Assembly (NCBI RefSeq): GCF_011058215.1
Contig: NZ_JAALFG010000001.1
Coordinates: forward strand, 749,001 to 813,000
Length of the DNA: 64,000 bases
Origin: Devosia aurantiaca
GTDB lineage: Bacteria > Pseudomonadota > Alphaproteobacteria > Rhizobiales > Devosiaceae
Direction: 5' to 3'
The notes beneath the pieces are model-generated. The model saw nothing but the letters and a program-made list of their open reading frames with translations, had not been told where the DNA came from and searched no databases. Shown piece by piece: positions 53,836-62,055 of this stretch (position 1 is the first letter of the stretch; each line of letters starts with the position of its first letter). A program made the translations under genes and the position numbers.

Positions 53836-53863
53836 TTGACATGTACGAACCGTTTCGTACAAA
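53836..53863 (+). promoter_or_regulatory. TRAP operon promoter overlapping TetR-type operator copy 4
   Basis: TTGACA (53836-53841) and TACAAA (53858-53863) with 16 bases between form a sigma-70-like promoter. The operator TGTACGAACCGTTTCGTACA (53842-53861) has perfect 8-base arms and fills the spacer, so a bound repressor would block RNA polymerase. It is the best-conserved copy of the four sites. Confidence 0.75.
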
Positions 53864-53952
53864 GTTGTGAAGCGCGTGGGCAACAAGACCCGCGGACTTT
53901 GGGAGTGCTCGCGATGCGAGCGAAGAGGGCTGCGCCCCATGAGGAGGATACC

Positions 53953-54939
53953 ATGAATTTCCGTTTCGGCCGCCGGGCAGCTTTGCTTGGCACCGTTGCC
54001 CTGATGATGGCCGGCATCGTGCCCGGCTTTGCCCAGGACAAGCCTGTGCTGCGTTTTTCAGCCGTGTTCTCCGAGCAGGACATCCGCGCCGAGATGATGC
54101 AGCAATTCTCCGAGGCAATCTCGGACGACTTCACCGTCGAGCCCTATTTTGGAGGCAATCTCTTCAAGCAGGGCACCGAACTTGTGGCGCTGCAGCGCGG
54201 TAATTTGGAAATGGGCAATATCGCTCCGCAAGACATTTCCAACCAGATCCCAGAATGGTCTCTCTTGACCTCGGGCTATCTGTTCCGTGATGCCGCGCAC
54301 CTGCGTGCATTCTTCGACAGCGAACTCGGTGCTCAGTACAAGCAGATGGCCGAAGATCAGCTCGGCGTCCGTATCTTGGGGCCGACCTATTTCGGCATTC
54401 GTCAGGTCGGTCTGCGCGGCGACAAGGAAATCAACACGCCCGCCGATATGGCCGGCGTCAAGCTGCGCATGCCGGGTGGCGATGCCTGGCAGTTCCTGGG
54501 CACGGCGCTCGGCGCCAATCCGACACCCATGGCTTATGCCGAGGTTTATACCGGCCTTCAGACCGGCGCGATCGACGGCCAGGACAATCCGCTGCCCAAC
54601 GTCGAGAACATGAAGTTCTACGAAGTCATGGACCAGATCGTCCTGACCTCGCATCTGGTCGGCTATGATCTACTGGTCGTCTCCAAGACGGCGTGGGACG
54701 CCATGACGCCCGAACAGCAGACCGAAGTCCAGGCCGCAGCCGACGCTGCCATCGACTTCAGCCAGCAGGCCCATGTCGATCGCGAAGAAGAGCTGCTTGC
54801 CCAATTCGAAAGCGCTGGACTCAAGGTCTATGAACCAGATGTCGAGGCTTTCCGCGCCAATGCGCAGCAGATGTATCTCGAATCCGATCTTGCCGCCTCC
54901 TGGCCGGAAGGCATTCTCGAACAGATCGGCGCCCTCTAG
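53953..54939 (+). CDS. TRAP transporter substrate-binding protein (DctP family)
   Basis: A 328-residue periplasmic binding protein. ATG 53953 has a GAGGAGG binding site and gives a signal peptide with paired Arg (MNFRFGRRAALLGTVALMMAGIVPGFAQ). The mature protein has the DctP features LRFSAVFSEQDIRAEMMQQFSEAI, LFKQGTELVALQRGNLEMG and KLRMPGGDAWQFLGTALGANPTPMAYAEVYTGLQTGAIDGQDNPL (the Arg-containing carboxylate-binding block). The ligand is an organic acid; quinate, shikimate or dehydroshikimate is inferred from the operon and operator. First gene of dctP-dctQ-dctM-aroQ. Confidence 0.9.
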   Translation: MNFRFGRRAALLGTVALMMAGIVPGFAQDKPVLRFSAVFSEQDIRAEMMQQFSEAISDDFTVEPYFGGNLFKQGTELVALQRGNLEMGNIAPQDISNQIPEWSLLTSGYLFRDAAHLRAFFDSELGAQYKQMAEDQLGVRILGPTYFGIRQVGLRGDKEINTPADMAGVKLRMPGGDAWQFLGTALGANPTPMAYAEVYTGLQTGAIDGQDNPLPNVENMKFYEVMDQIVLTSHLVGYDLLVVSKTAWDAMTPEQQTEVQAAADAAIDFSQQAHVDREEELLAQFESAGLKVYEPDVEAFRANAQQMYLESDLAASWPEGILEQIGAL

Positions 54940-55002
54940 GCTGATCCGACGCCGGCGCACCATGCTATGGTGCGCCGGGTTCTCGATGCCGGAGATATCC
55001 TC

Positions 55003-55521
55003 ATGTTCGCTCGCCTGACCGACGTCGGTGCCTGGCTGCACCGTCGCGCCGAAAACATCCTTGCTGCCATGCTGGCGCTGATGTTTGCCGTCTTCATCCT
55101 GCAGATCGTTTTCCGTTACCTGCTCAATTTTCCGATCGGCTGGACGCATGAAATCAGCGTCATCTTATGGGTGTGGCTGGTCCTGTTCGGAACGGCGTTT
55201 GTCGTGCGCGACTACGAGGAAATCAGATTTGACCTCCTGTATGGTACGGCCGGCCCCCGGCTCTATCGAGCCATGGCAGTGGTGACGGCGATCATCGTCA
55301 TCGCGCTCTTTGCCATCTCACTGCCGGCGGTGATCGACTACGTCCTCTTCATGAAGGTCGAGAAAACCGCCTATCTCAAGATCCGCTTCGACTACCTTTA
55401 TATCATCTATCCTGTGTTTGCCGTGGCAGTGATCATCCGCCAGTTCTGGATCGGTTGTCGCGCCATTTGGGGCAAGACCGACAGGAATGCGGACCCCACC
55501 ATAGTAACGTCGGGCGTATGA
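55003..55521 (+). CDS. TRAP transporter small permease (DctQ family)
   Basis: A 172-residue inner-membrane protein with four helices (about residues 18-38, 52-70, 93-112, 136-154) and the family motif FRYLLNFPIGWTHEISVILWVWLVLFGTAFVVRDYEEIRFDL. ATG 55003 has GGAGAT 9 bases upstream; ATG 54967 is an in-frame alternative adding 12 residues. Its stop overlaps the DctM start (ATGATG). It forms the membrane complex with DctM for sodium-driven organic acid uptake. Confidence 0.88.
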   Translation: MFARLTDVGAWLHRRAENILAAMLALMFAVFILQIVFRYLLNFPIGWTHEISVILWVWLVLFGTAFVVRDYEEIRFDLLYGTAGPRLYRAMAVVTAIIVIALFAISLPAVIDYVLFMKVEKTAYLKIRFDYLYIIYPVFAVAVIIRQFWIGCRAIWGKTDRNADPTIVTSGV

Positions 55522-56819
55522 TGCTTTCACTCCCATTCTCGCTGGCCCTGGGCATCATCATTGTCCTCGCTGTCCTCGGTCTGCCCATGGGGCTGGCCAT
55601 GATTTCCGGTTCCATCATTTACCTGCTGATGCGCGGGCAGGACATGGGCATCGTCGCCGAGCAACTGCTCAACGGCATGTATTCCAACTACATCATGCTG
55701 GCCGTGCCGCTCTTTATCCTTGCGGCCGAAATCATGAATTCGGGTTCACTGTCCGAGCGCCTGCTCAAGTGGTGCGATGCGCTGGTCGGCCGTTTCCGTG
55801 GCGGGCTGGCACAGGTCAATGTACTGCAATCGATCGTCTTTGCCGGCATGTCCGGCTCCGCCGTGGCCGATGCCGCCGGCTCGGGCAAGATGATGCAATA
55901 CATGATGACCAAGGACGGCAAATATACGCCGAGCTATGCCGCCGCCCTCACAGCGGTTACCGCGGTCATCGGTCCGATCATTCCGCCGTCCATCCCCATG
56001 GTGCTCTATGCCCTGATCTCGGACGCTTCCATTGGCTATCTGTTCCTCGCCGGCATCGTGCCTGGCCTGCTGATGGCCGGCGTCATGATGGTGCAGATCG
56101 CCGTCACCGCCCGCATGAAGAATTTCCCGGTGGAGCCACCCACGCCGCTGCGCAAAATCCCGCGCATGACCTGGGAAGCGCTGCCCGTGCTGCTGATGCC
56201 TGCCGTGCTGATGGTCGGCATCTATGGCGGCATCACCACCCCGACCGAGGCCGCCGCAATTGCCGCGCTTTATGCCCTTGTCGTCTCCGTCGTCATCTAT
56301 CGCAGTGTCAGTGCGCGTGAATTCTACGCGTCCCTCCTGACCAGCGCCAAGACCACCGCCTCGATCGGCATGCTGATCGCCGGCGCGCTGGTGCTCAACT
56401 ATGTGGTGACAATCGAAAACATTCCGCGCAGCCTCAGCGTTCTTCTGGTTGCCTGGGATCTCGATCCTCTGACCTTTCTGATCGCGGCCAATATCCTGCT
56501 GCTGATCCTGGGTTGTCTTCTTGAAGGCACGACGATCCTGCTCGTCATTGTTCCGATCCTGATCCCCACGGCACAGGCGCTCGGCATCGACATGGTCCAT
56601 TTCGGCGTCGTGGTCGTTGTCAACATCATGCTGGGATTGATCACGCCGCCCTTCGGTCTCCTGCTCTTCATCATGACGCGGATATCGGGTTCCAACATGC
56701 GCGAACTGGTACGCGACGTGTTCCCCTTCCTCCTGGCGTTGCTCGCGGCATTGATGCTCTTCACCTTTGTGCCCGAAACCGTGCTCTGGCTGCCGCGCAC
56801 CTTTGGCTACGGGGGCTGA
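55518..56819 (+). CDS. TRAP transporter large permease (DctM family)
   Basis: A 433-residue inner-membrane transporter with about 12 helices. Conserved blocks are AVPLFILAAEIMNSGSLSERLL, GGLAQVNVLQSIVFAGMSGSAVADAAGSGKMM, AVTAVIGPIIPPSIPMVLYALISDASIGYLFLAGIVPGLL and VVVVNIMLGLITPPFGLLLFIMTRISG. Start ATG 55518 overlaps the dctQ stop; ATG 55521 is equally possible. It is the channel subunit of the carboxylate importer with the genes at 53953 and 55003. Confidence 0.92.
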   Translation: MMLSLPFSLALGIIIVLAVLGLPMGLAMISGSIIYLLMRGQDMGIVAEQLLNGMYSNYIMLAVPLFILAAEIMNSGSLSERLLKWCDALVGRFRGGLAQVNVLQSIVFAGMSGSAVADAAGSGKMMQYMMTKDGKYTPSYAAALTAVTAVIGPIIPPSIPMVLYALISDASIGYLFLAGIVPGLLMAGVMMVQIAVTARMKNFPVEPPTPLRKIPRMTWEALPVLLMPAVLMVGIYGGITTPTEAAAIAALYALVVSVVIYRSVSAREFYASLLTSAKTTASIGMLIAGALVLNYVVTIENIPRSLSVLLVAWDLDPLTFLIAANILLLILGCLLEGTTILLVIVPILIPTAQALGIDMVHFGVVVVVNIMLGLITPPFGLLLFIMTRISGSNMRELVRDVFPFLLALLAALMLFTFVPETVLWLPRTFGYGG

Positions 56820-56829
56820 GGACAGCAAA

Positions 56830-57270
56830 ATGAAACCCATCTACGTGCTCAATGGTCCCAACCTCAACCGATTGGGAAAGCGCGAACCCCATATCTATGG
56901 CACTACTACGCTGGCGGAGGTTGAGGACCTCTGCCGGTCGGCGGCTGGTGACCATTCCATCGTCTTTCACCAGACCAACAGCGAAGAGCAGCTGATCAAC
57001 TGGGTGCATGAGGCGATCGACGACGGCGCCGGGATCATCATCAATCCCGCAGCCTTCACTTTCACCTCGCTTGCACTGCTTGATTCCCTCAAGATGTTCG
57101 AAGGCCCGGTGATCGAGTTTCACATCTCCAATATCCATAAGCGCGAGCCGATCTATCATCGCTCCTATGTGTCGATGCGCGCCGATGTGGTCATGGCCGG
57201 TCTTGGCGCCAAAGGCTACGCGACGGCCGTGCGGGCGCTGCTGGACCTTGTGGAACAGCGGCAGGCCTGA
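56830..57270 (+). CDS. aroQ: Type II 3-dehydroquinate dehydratase-like protein (unusual active-site residues)
   Basis: A 146-residue protein of the AroQ fold, starting 10 bases after dctM. The N-terminus YVLNGPNLNRLGKREPHIYG keeps the Asn, Arg and Tyr of the active-site loop, and EFHISNIHKRE keeps Glu-x-His. Two places differ from the canonical enzyme: NPAAFTFTS replaces NPGAYTHTS (catalytic His to Phe) and IYHRSYVS replaces FRHHSYVS (substrate-binding Arg moved or lost). In this cluster the expected role is conversion of 3-dehydroquinate to 3-dehydroshikimate during quinate breakdown, but the changes raise the possibility of a different substrate. Confidence 0.8.
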   Translation: MKPIYVLNGPNLNRLGKREPHIYGTTTLAEVEDLCRSAAGDHSIVFHQTNSEEQLINWVHEAIDDGAGIIINPAAFTFTSLALLDSLKMFEGPVIEFHISNIHKREPIYHRSYVSMRADVVMAGLGAKGYATAVRALLDLVEQRQA

Positions 57271-57297
57271 TCCCCTGCTTTCCGTGGCCATGAACCG

Positions 57298-58228
57298 TTA
57301 TTGACGAGCCTGGCTTTGCACCGCCACCTGCCGCACCGCCTGCATGAAGGTGGTAGTGGCAAGGCTTGGCGTCGTGTCGGTGCGGGTGGTGAGCCCCACC
57401 GGGCCCAGGGTTTGGCTGGTATCGACCGGCAGCAGCACGAGGCGTCCCTCGGCGACCTCGTTGCTGACCACGCCTTCGGAAATGATCCAGATGGCGTCGG
57501 TCTGGCGAATATAGGCGTGACCAAAGGCGTTGGACACGGTTTCGATCTCGTCGCGCAGCTCTGAAACGCCACTGGCAAAGAAGATGCGCTGCACCACCGG
57601 ATAAATGACGGAATCGGGTGTCGGCACCAGCAGCTGATAGGCCTCGATCATGGGCAGGTTGAAGCCGGTCCGGGCAAGGATCGGGTGGTTGGGGCGCACC
57701 GCCAGAACGATGCGCTCCGAATAAAGGTGTTCAAACGAAAGCCCCAGCATGGCCTCCGGTTCGGCCATGCGGCCGAGGACGATGTCGACATCGCCGGTTC
57801 GCAGCAGTGACAGCAGATAGCCGTTGGGGCCGGTGATGATGCGGGTGGTAGCGCCGGTTGCCTCGGCGGTGAAGTCGCGCACCGCTTCGGGCAGGATGCG
57901 GGCCGACACGGTGGGCAGGGCGCCGACGCGCACGATGGCGGTTTCCTTGGCTCCGCGTGCCGCATCGATCCCCTGGCGCAGGGCGGCAAGACTGGTCGAG
58001 GCATAGCGGAAAAACGTCTCGCCGAACGGGGTCAGCAGCCAGCCGGCGCCGGGAGCGGTCGAACAGCTGATTGCCAAGCAGCAGCTCAAGCTCCTGCACC
58101 GTCTTGGTCGCGGCGGGCTGGCTGATGCTCAGCGCCGCGGCCGCACCCGCCATGGAGCGCAGGCGGGCGACTTCCAGGAAACAGGCGATGTGACGGAGAC
58201 GGATGCGAGGATCGATGATGCGGGTCAT
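57298..58228 (-). pseudogene. pcaQ: LysR-family activator of the pca genes, frameshifted as read
   Basis: A LysR-type regulator of about 309 residues once one base is removed. The N-terminus (ATG 58226-58228) has the HTH RLRHIACFLEVARLRSMAGAAAALSISQPAATKTVQELELLLGNQLFDRS. The frame changes at about 58037-58053 and the other frame continues LTPFGETFFRYASTSLAALRQGIDAARG through the substrate-binding domain to 57298. PcaQ activates pcaDCHGB with beta-carboxy-cis,cis-muconate or beta-ketoadipate in rhizobia. It is divergent from pcaD, with a PcaQ-box-like sequence between them. An indel error is the likely cause of the shift. Confidence 0.85.
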
Positions 58229-58249
58229 GGAGACGTGGTGCCTTGTCCT

Positions 58250-58265
58250 ATAACTTGACGGTTAT
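58250..58265. promoter_or_regulatory. PcaQ-box-like operator
   Basis: ATAACTTGACGGTTAT matches the rhizobial PcaQ box ATAACC-N4-GGTTAA with two mismatches. It lies 22 bases from the pcaQ start and about 58 bases from pcaD, the position expected for activation of the divergent pca operon. Confidence 0.7.
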
Positions 58266-58322
58266 AATTGTCCATGGACATATCATTTTACAGCCACCCC
58301 GCCAGCACCCTAAAATCCAGGC

Positions 58323-59113
58323 ATGAATTTTGCGCGGATCAATGGCAATGTGCTGCATTATCGCCTGAGCGGCCCCAACGGCGCGCCGGCTTTGGTGTTT
58401 GTCAATTCGCTTGGGACCGATGCCCGGATTTGGGAGGGGTGGTCGAGCGTTTCGATAACCGTTACCGATGCCTGAGCTATGACAAGCGCGGTCATGGCCT
58501 TAGCGATGCGCCAGCGGGAGAATATGCCCTCGACGATCATCTCGACGATCTTGCCGGCCTGCTCGACCATGCGGGCATCGAGCGCATGGTGCTGGTCGGG
58601 GTCTCCGTCGGGGGCCTGATCGCCCAGGGTTTCGCCCTGCGCGCGCCCGAACGGGTGGCGGGGCTCGTCCTGTGCTGCACCGCGCCACGAATGGGCGGTG
58701 CGGCGCTCTGGAGCGCCCGGATCGAAACGGCGCGGCGCGAGGGGCTCAAGCCAATGGCTAATGGTATCATGGAGCGCTGGTTCAGCCCCGCCTTCCGGCA
58801 GGAGCAGCCCGACGCGCTGGCCGGCTGGCGCAACCTGTTCCAGCACACCGATCCCGAGGGCTATGCCGCCACCTGCGCCACCTTGCGGGATGCCGATCTC
58901 TCCACGGCCATCGCCAGCATAGAGGCGCCGACCCTGGTGGTTGCCGGAAGCGAGGACAGGGCGGCGCCGCTTGATCTGGTGCGCAATTGCCTGGCAATTG
59001 CCGGCGCGCGTCTCGAAGTGCTCGAGGGCGTGGGTCATATCCCATCAATCGAGCAGCCGGAGCGATTGGCCGGGTTGATCGATGGCTTAATCGAAAGGGC
59101 CGCTCATGGCTGA
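58323..59113 (+). pseudogene. pcaD: 3-Oxoadipate enol-lactonase, frameshifted as read
   Basis: An alpha/beta-hydrolase of about 263 residues after adding one base. From ATG 58323 the start reads MNFARINGNVLHYRLSGPNG and LVFVNSLGTDARIWEG. At GGGG (58436-58439) the frame changes and continues VVERFDNRYRCLSYDKRGHGLS, the nucleophile Ser in VLVGVSVGGLIAQGFAL, and the His in EGVGHIPSIEQP. It hydrolyses beta-ketoadipate enol-lactone to beta-ketoadipate. The 3' end overlaps pcaC by 8 bases. It is the first gene of the pca operon. Confidence 0.88.
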
Positions 59114-59492
59114 GACTTTGTTTGAAACCGGAATGGCGACGCGCCGCTCGGTGCTGGGCGACGCTCATGTCGATGCCGCCACCGCGCGCAAGACCGCGTT
59201 CGACGAGGACTTCCAGACCTTTATCACCCAGGGCGCCTGGGGCTCAGTCTGGTCGCGGCCGGGCCTGAGCAAGCGCGAACGCTCCATGCTGACCCTGGCG
59301 CTGCTCGCCGCCCTGGGTCACGAGGAAGAATTTGCCATGCATGTGCGCGCCACCGCCAATACCGGGGCCACCGCCGAGGACATCAAGGAATTGCTGCTGC
59401 ATGTGGCCGTCTATGCCGGGGTGCCGGCGGCCAATGGCGCGTTTCGGATCGCCAGGCAGGAACTGGCCAGGCGCGAGGAGGCTGGGCAATGA
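59106..59492 (+). CDS. pcaC: 4-Carboxymuconolactone decarboxylase
   Basis: A 128-residue enzyme of the CMD/AhpD fold that decarboxylates gamma-carboxymuconolactone to beta-ketoadipate enol-lactone. It shows RRSVLGDAHVDAATARKTAFDEDFQTFITQGAWGSVWSRPGLSKRERSMLTLALLAALGHEEEFAMHVRATANTGATAEDIKELLLHVAVYAGVPAANGAFRIA, the complete family pattern including the EE and H-x5-N-T-G region. It overlaps pcaD and pcaH, so it is translationally coupled. Confidence 0.93.
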   Translation: MAETLFETGMATRRSVLGDAHVDAATARKTAFDEDFQTFITQGAWGSVWSRPGLSKRERSMLTLALLAALGHEEEFAMHVRATANTGATAEDIKELLLHVAVYAGVPAANGAFRIARQELARREEAGQ

Positions 59493-60235
59493 GCGGCATC
59501 ATTCTTCCCGGCGCCGATGGGCAGCTGTTCCAGCGCGATCGCGCCTGGCATCCGGCCGCGGATACGCCGGGCTATAAATCGACCACCTTTCGCGCCCCGA
59601 GGCACAGTCTTCTGGCGCTGGGGCCGACCAGGTCCGAAATGAGCGGGCCCACCTTCGGGCACGAAACCTTCGGCCCGCTCGATAACGACCTGATCCGCAA
59701 CTACAGCCAGGACGGCACCGACGCCATCGGGCAGCGCATGGTGGTTTATGGGCAGGTGCTGGATGAAAACGCCCGGCCGGTAACCAATACACTGGTGGAA
59801 TACTGGCAGGCCAATGCCGGTGGCCGCTATCGCCACAAAAAGGAAGGCTATCTGGCCGCGCTTGATCCGAACTTTGGTGGTTTCGGGCGTTCGCTGACCG
59901 ACAAAAACGGGTTCTATTCGTTCCGCACCGTCAAGCCCGGCGCCTATCCCTGGCCCAATGGCGGCAATGACTGGCGGCCGGCCCATATCCATTTTTCCGT
60001 GTTCGGCCATGCCTTCGCGCAGCGGCTGATCACCCAGATGTATTTCGAGGGCGACCCGATGATCTGGCAATGCCCGATCGTCGCGACCATCCCCGACAAG
60101 GCCGCCATCGACCAGCTCACGGCGCGGCTCGATCGCCACAATACGGTGCCGATGGATGCGCTGACCTATCGCTTCGATATCGTGTTGCGTGGCCGCCGCT
60201 CGACCATGTTCGAAAACAAGCTGGAGGGGAACTGA
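59489..60235 (+). CDS. pcaH: Protocatechuate 3,4-dioxygenase beta subunit
   Basis: A 248-residue subunit that holds the catalytic Fe(III). It cleaves the ring of protocatechuate between the hydroxyls to give beta-carboxy-cis,cis-muconate. Seen: the iron ligands Tyr in NAGGRYRHKKEGYLAALDPNFGGFGR and PGAYPW, and His in WRPAHIHFSVFG, plus the family block GQVLDENARPVTNTLVEYWQANA. The N-terminus has the HPPAADTPGYKST-like beta-subunit lead. It overlaps pcaC (ATGA) and pcaG (TGATG). Confidence 0.95.
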   Translation: MSGIILPGADGQLFQRDRAWHPAADTPGYKSTTFRAPRHSLLALGPTRSEMSGPTFGHETFGPLDNDLIRNYSQDGTDAIGQRMVVYGQVLDENARPVTNTLVEYWQANAGGRYRHKKEGYLAALDPNFGGFGRSLTDKNGFYSFRTVKPGAYPWPNGGNDWRPAHIHFSVFGHAFAQRLITQMYFEGDPMIWQCPIVATIPDKAAIDQLTARLDRHNTVPMDALTYRFDIVLRGRRSTMFENKLEGN

Positions 60236-60843
60236 TGCTGCACCCGACCCCGACCCTCAAGGAAACCCCGTCGCAGACGGCGGGCCCATACGTCCATATC
60301 GGCATGACGCCGAACTTTTGTGAAATCACCGGCGTCTGCGATGTCGATCTGGGGCTGACCATGCTGGCCGACGATACGGCGGGCGAACGGATCACGCTGA
60401 CCGGTCGCGTGATCGACGGCGCCGGATCGCCGGTGGGCGATGCCGTGATCGAAATCTGGCAGGCGCAGTCGGATGGAACCTTCGCCGGGCCCCGGACGCG
60501 CGAGCAGGGACATGGTTTCACCGGCTGGGGTCGCCAGCCGACGCAGCCGGACGGCACCTACCGTTTCGATACCGTCAAGCCGGGTCCGGTCGACGGGCCC
60601 AACGGCCGCAAACAGGCGCCGCATGTGTCGCTCTGGATCGTGGCGCGCGGCATTAATATCGGCCTCCAGACCCGGCTTTATTTCGCCGACGAAGCAGAAG
60701 CCAACGCCACCGATTTCGTCCTCAACAAGATCATGGATCCGCGCCGACGCGAAACCCTGATCGCCCGCAAGGACGAGGGCGGACGCTATGTGATGGACAT
60801 CGTGCTGCAGGGCGAAGGCGAAACGGTGTTTTTCGATATTTGA
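60235..60843 (+). CDS. pcaG: Protocatechuate 3,4-dioxygenase alpha subunit
   Basis: A 202-residue structural subunit of the dioxygenase, forming the alpha-beta protomer with PcaH. It shows TPSQTAGPYVHIGMTPN at the N-terminus, RVIDGAGSPVGDAVIEIWQAQSDG, FTGWGRQPTQPDGTYRFDTVKPG and APHVSLWIVARGINIGLQTRLYF, which replaces the catalytic HIHF block of the beta subunit, as expected for an alpha subunit. It is coupled to pcaH by a one-base overlap. A palindromic repeat follows before pcaB. Confidence 0.94.
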   Translation: MLHPTPTLKETPSQTAGPYVHIGMTPNFCEITGVCDVDLGLTMLADDTAGERITLTGRVIDGAGSPVGDAVIEIWQAQSDGTFAGPRTREQGHGFTGWGRQPTQPDGTYRFDTVKPGPVDGPNGRKQAPHVSLWIVARGINIGLQTRLYFADEAEANATDFVLNKIMDPRRRETLIARKDEGGRYVMDIVLQGEGETVFFDI

Positions 60844-60870
60844 GTGCTGTCACTGACGATGAGGTATGCG

Positions 60871-60967
60871 CCTCCCTCCCCCTTGAGGGGAGGGACCGAG
60901 GGTGGGGTGGTTGAGTGGGCCACCGATGGACCCCCACCCCCAACCCCTCCCCTCATGGGGGAGGGAG
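60871..60967. repeat. Composite intergenic palindromic repeat between pcaG and pcaB
   Basis: CCTCCCTCCCCCTTGAGGGG is followed by GGGTGGGGTGG, a short spacer and CCCCCACCCC with a second palindrome CCCCTCCCCTCATGGGGGAG. It is the same family as 4711-4870. It separates pcaG from pcaB by 159 bases within an otherwise overlapping operon. Confidence 0.75.
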
Positions 60968-61002
60968 CCGTAGCCGGTTGGTGTTTTAAAAATGGACGAC
61001 CA

Positions 61003-62055
61003 ATGACCCTTCTCTCCGCCCTCACCGGCGATTCCGAAATCGAGGCCGTGCTTTCCGACGCGGCGCAGCTGGGCGGAATGCTCCAGTTCGAGCGGGCGCT
61101 GGCTGAGGCCAGTGCCGAGGCGGGCTGGATTTCCCAAGAAGCCGCCACCGCGATCGGCGTGGCGCTGGATGGTTTCGAGCCGGACTGGGCCGCGCTCGAG
61201 GCGGGCATGGCGCAGGATGGCGTCGTGGTGCCGACGCTGGTCAGGCAATTGCGGGCAGCAGTTGCCGAGCCGCATCGGGCGGCGCTGCATCGCGGCGCCA
61301 CCAGCCAGGACGTCATCGATACCGCGCTAATGTTGCAGCTCGCGCAGACCTTCGACCTTTACGAACGCCGTCTCGGGGCGCTGCTCGACCGGCTCGAAAC
61401 CCTGCGCCGCGATTGGGCAGGCGTGCCGCTCATGGCGCATACCCGGATGCAGGTGGCGCTGCCCACGACATGGAACGCCAAGCTGATGAGTTGGGCGGAG
61501 CCGCTGAAGCGCCATCTGCGCAGCCTCCTGGCGATGCGACAGGGCCTGCTGGTGGTGCAGCTGGGCGGGCCGGTGGGCGACCGCGCCAGTTTCGAGGGGC
61601 ATGGCGATGCGATCGCTGCGGGCATGGCGCGACGGCTCGATCTCGGCGTGGCGGAGCCCTGGCAGGCGACGCGCGATCCGATCGTGGCCCTGGGCGGCCT
61701 GCTGGCGCTGATCGGCGGCTCGCTGGGCAAGATCGGCGCGGACGTAACGCTTTTGGCGCAGAACGAAGTGGGCGCGCTGCTCCTCATGGGCGGCGGCGGA
61801 TCCTCGGCCATGGCGCACAAGTCCAACCCGGTCAATGCCGAGGTGCTGGTGGCGCTGGCACGGCTCAATGCCGGGCTGTCAGGCACGCTGGCTCAGGCGT
61901 TGGTGCATGAAAACGAGCGATCGGGCGCGGCCTGGACGCTGGAATGGCTGGTGCTGCCACAGATGCTGGTGGCGACCGGCGCAAGTTTGATTCTCGCCGA
62001 CCGGCTGCTTGCGCAGCTGCGGCTGGGCGAAACAAAGGACAAGTCCGATGGATAA
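61003..62055 (+). CDS. pcaB: 3-Carboxy-cis,cis-muconate cycloisomerase
   Basis: A 350-residue enzyme of the fumarase/aspartase superfamily that lactonises beta-carboxymuconate to gamma-carboxymuconolactone. It has LHRGATSQDVIDTALMLQL (the second conserved region) and the signature GGGGSSAMAHKSNPVNAEVLVALARLN (about residues 264-290). The start ATG 61003 is chosen because the longer open frame runs through the palindromic repeat. It is somewhat shorter than some 440-residue PcaB proteins but matches rhizobial ones. It overlaps pcaI by 8 bases. Confidence 0.92.
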   Translation: MTLLSALTGDSEIEAVLSDAAQLGGMLQFERALAEASAEAGWISQEAATAIGVALDGFEPDWAALEAGMAQDGVVVPTLVRQLRAAVAEPHRAALHRGATSQDVIDTALMLQLAQTFDLYERRLGALLDRLETLRRDWAGVPLMAHTRMQVALPTTWNAKLMSWAEPLKRHLRSLLAMRQGLLVVQLGGPVGDRASFEGHGDAIAAGMARRLDLGVAEPWQATRDPIVALGGLLALIGGSLGKIGADVTLLAQNEVGALLLMGGGGSSAMAHKSNPVNAEVLVALARLNAGLSGTLAQALVHENERSGAAWTLEWLVLPQMLVATGASLILADRLLAQLRLGETKDKSDG

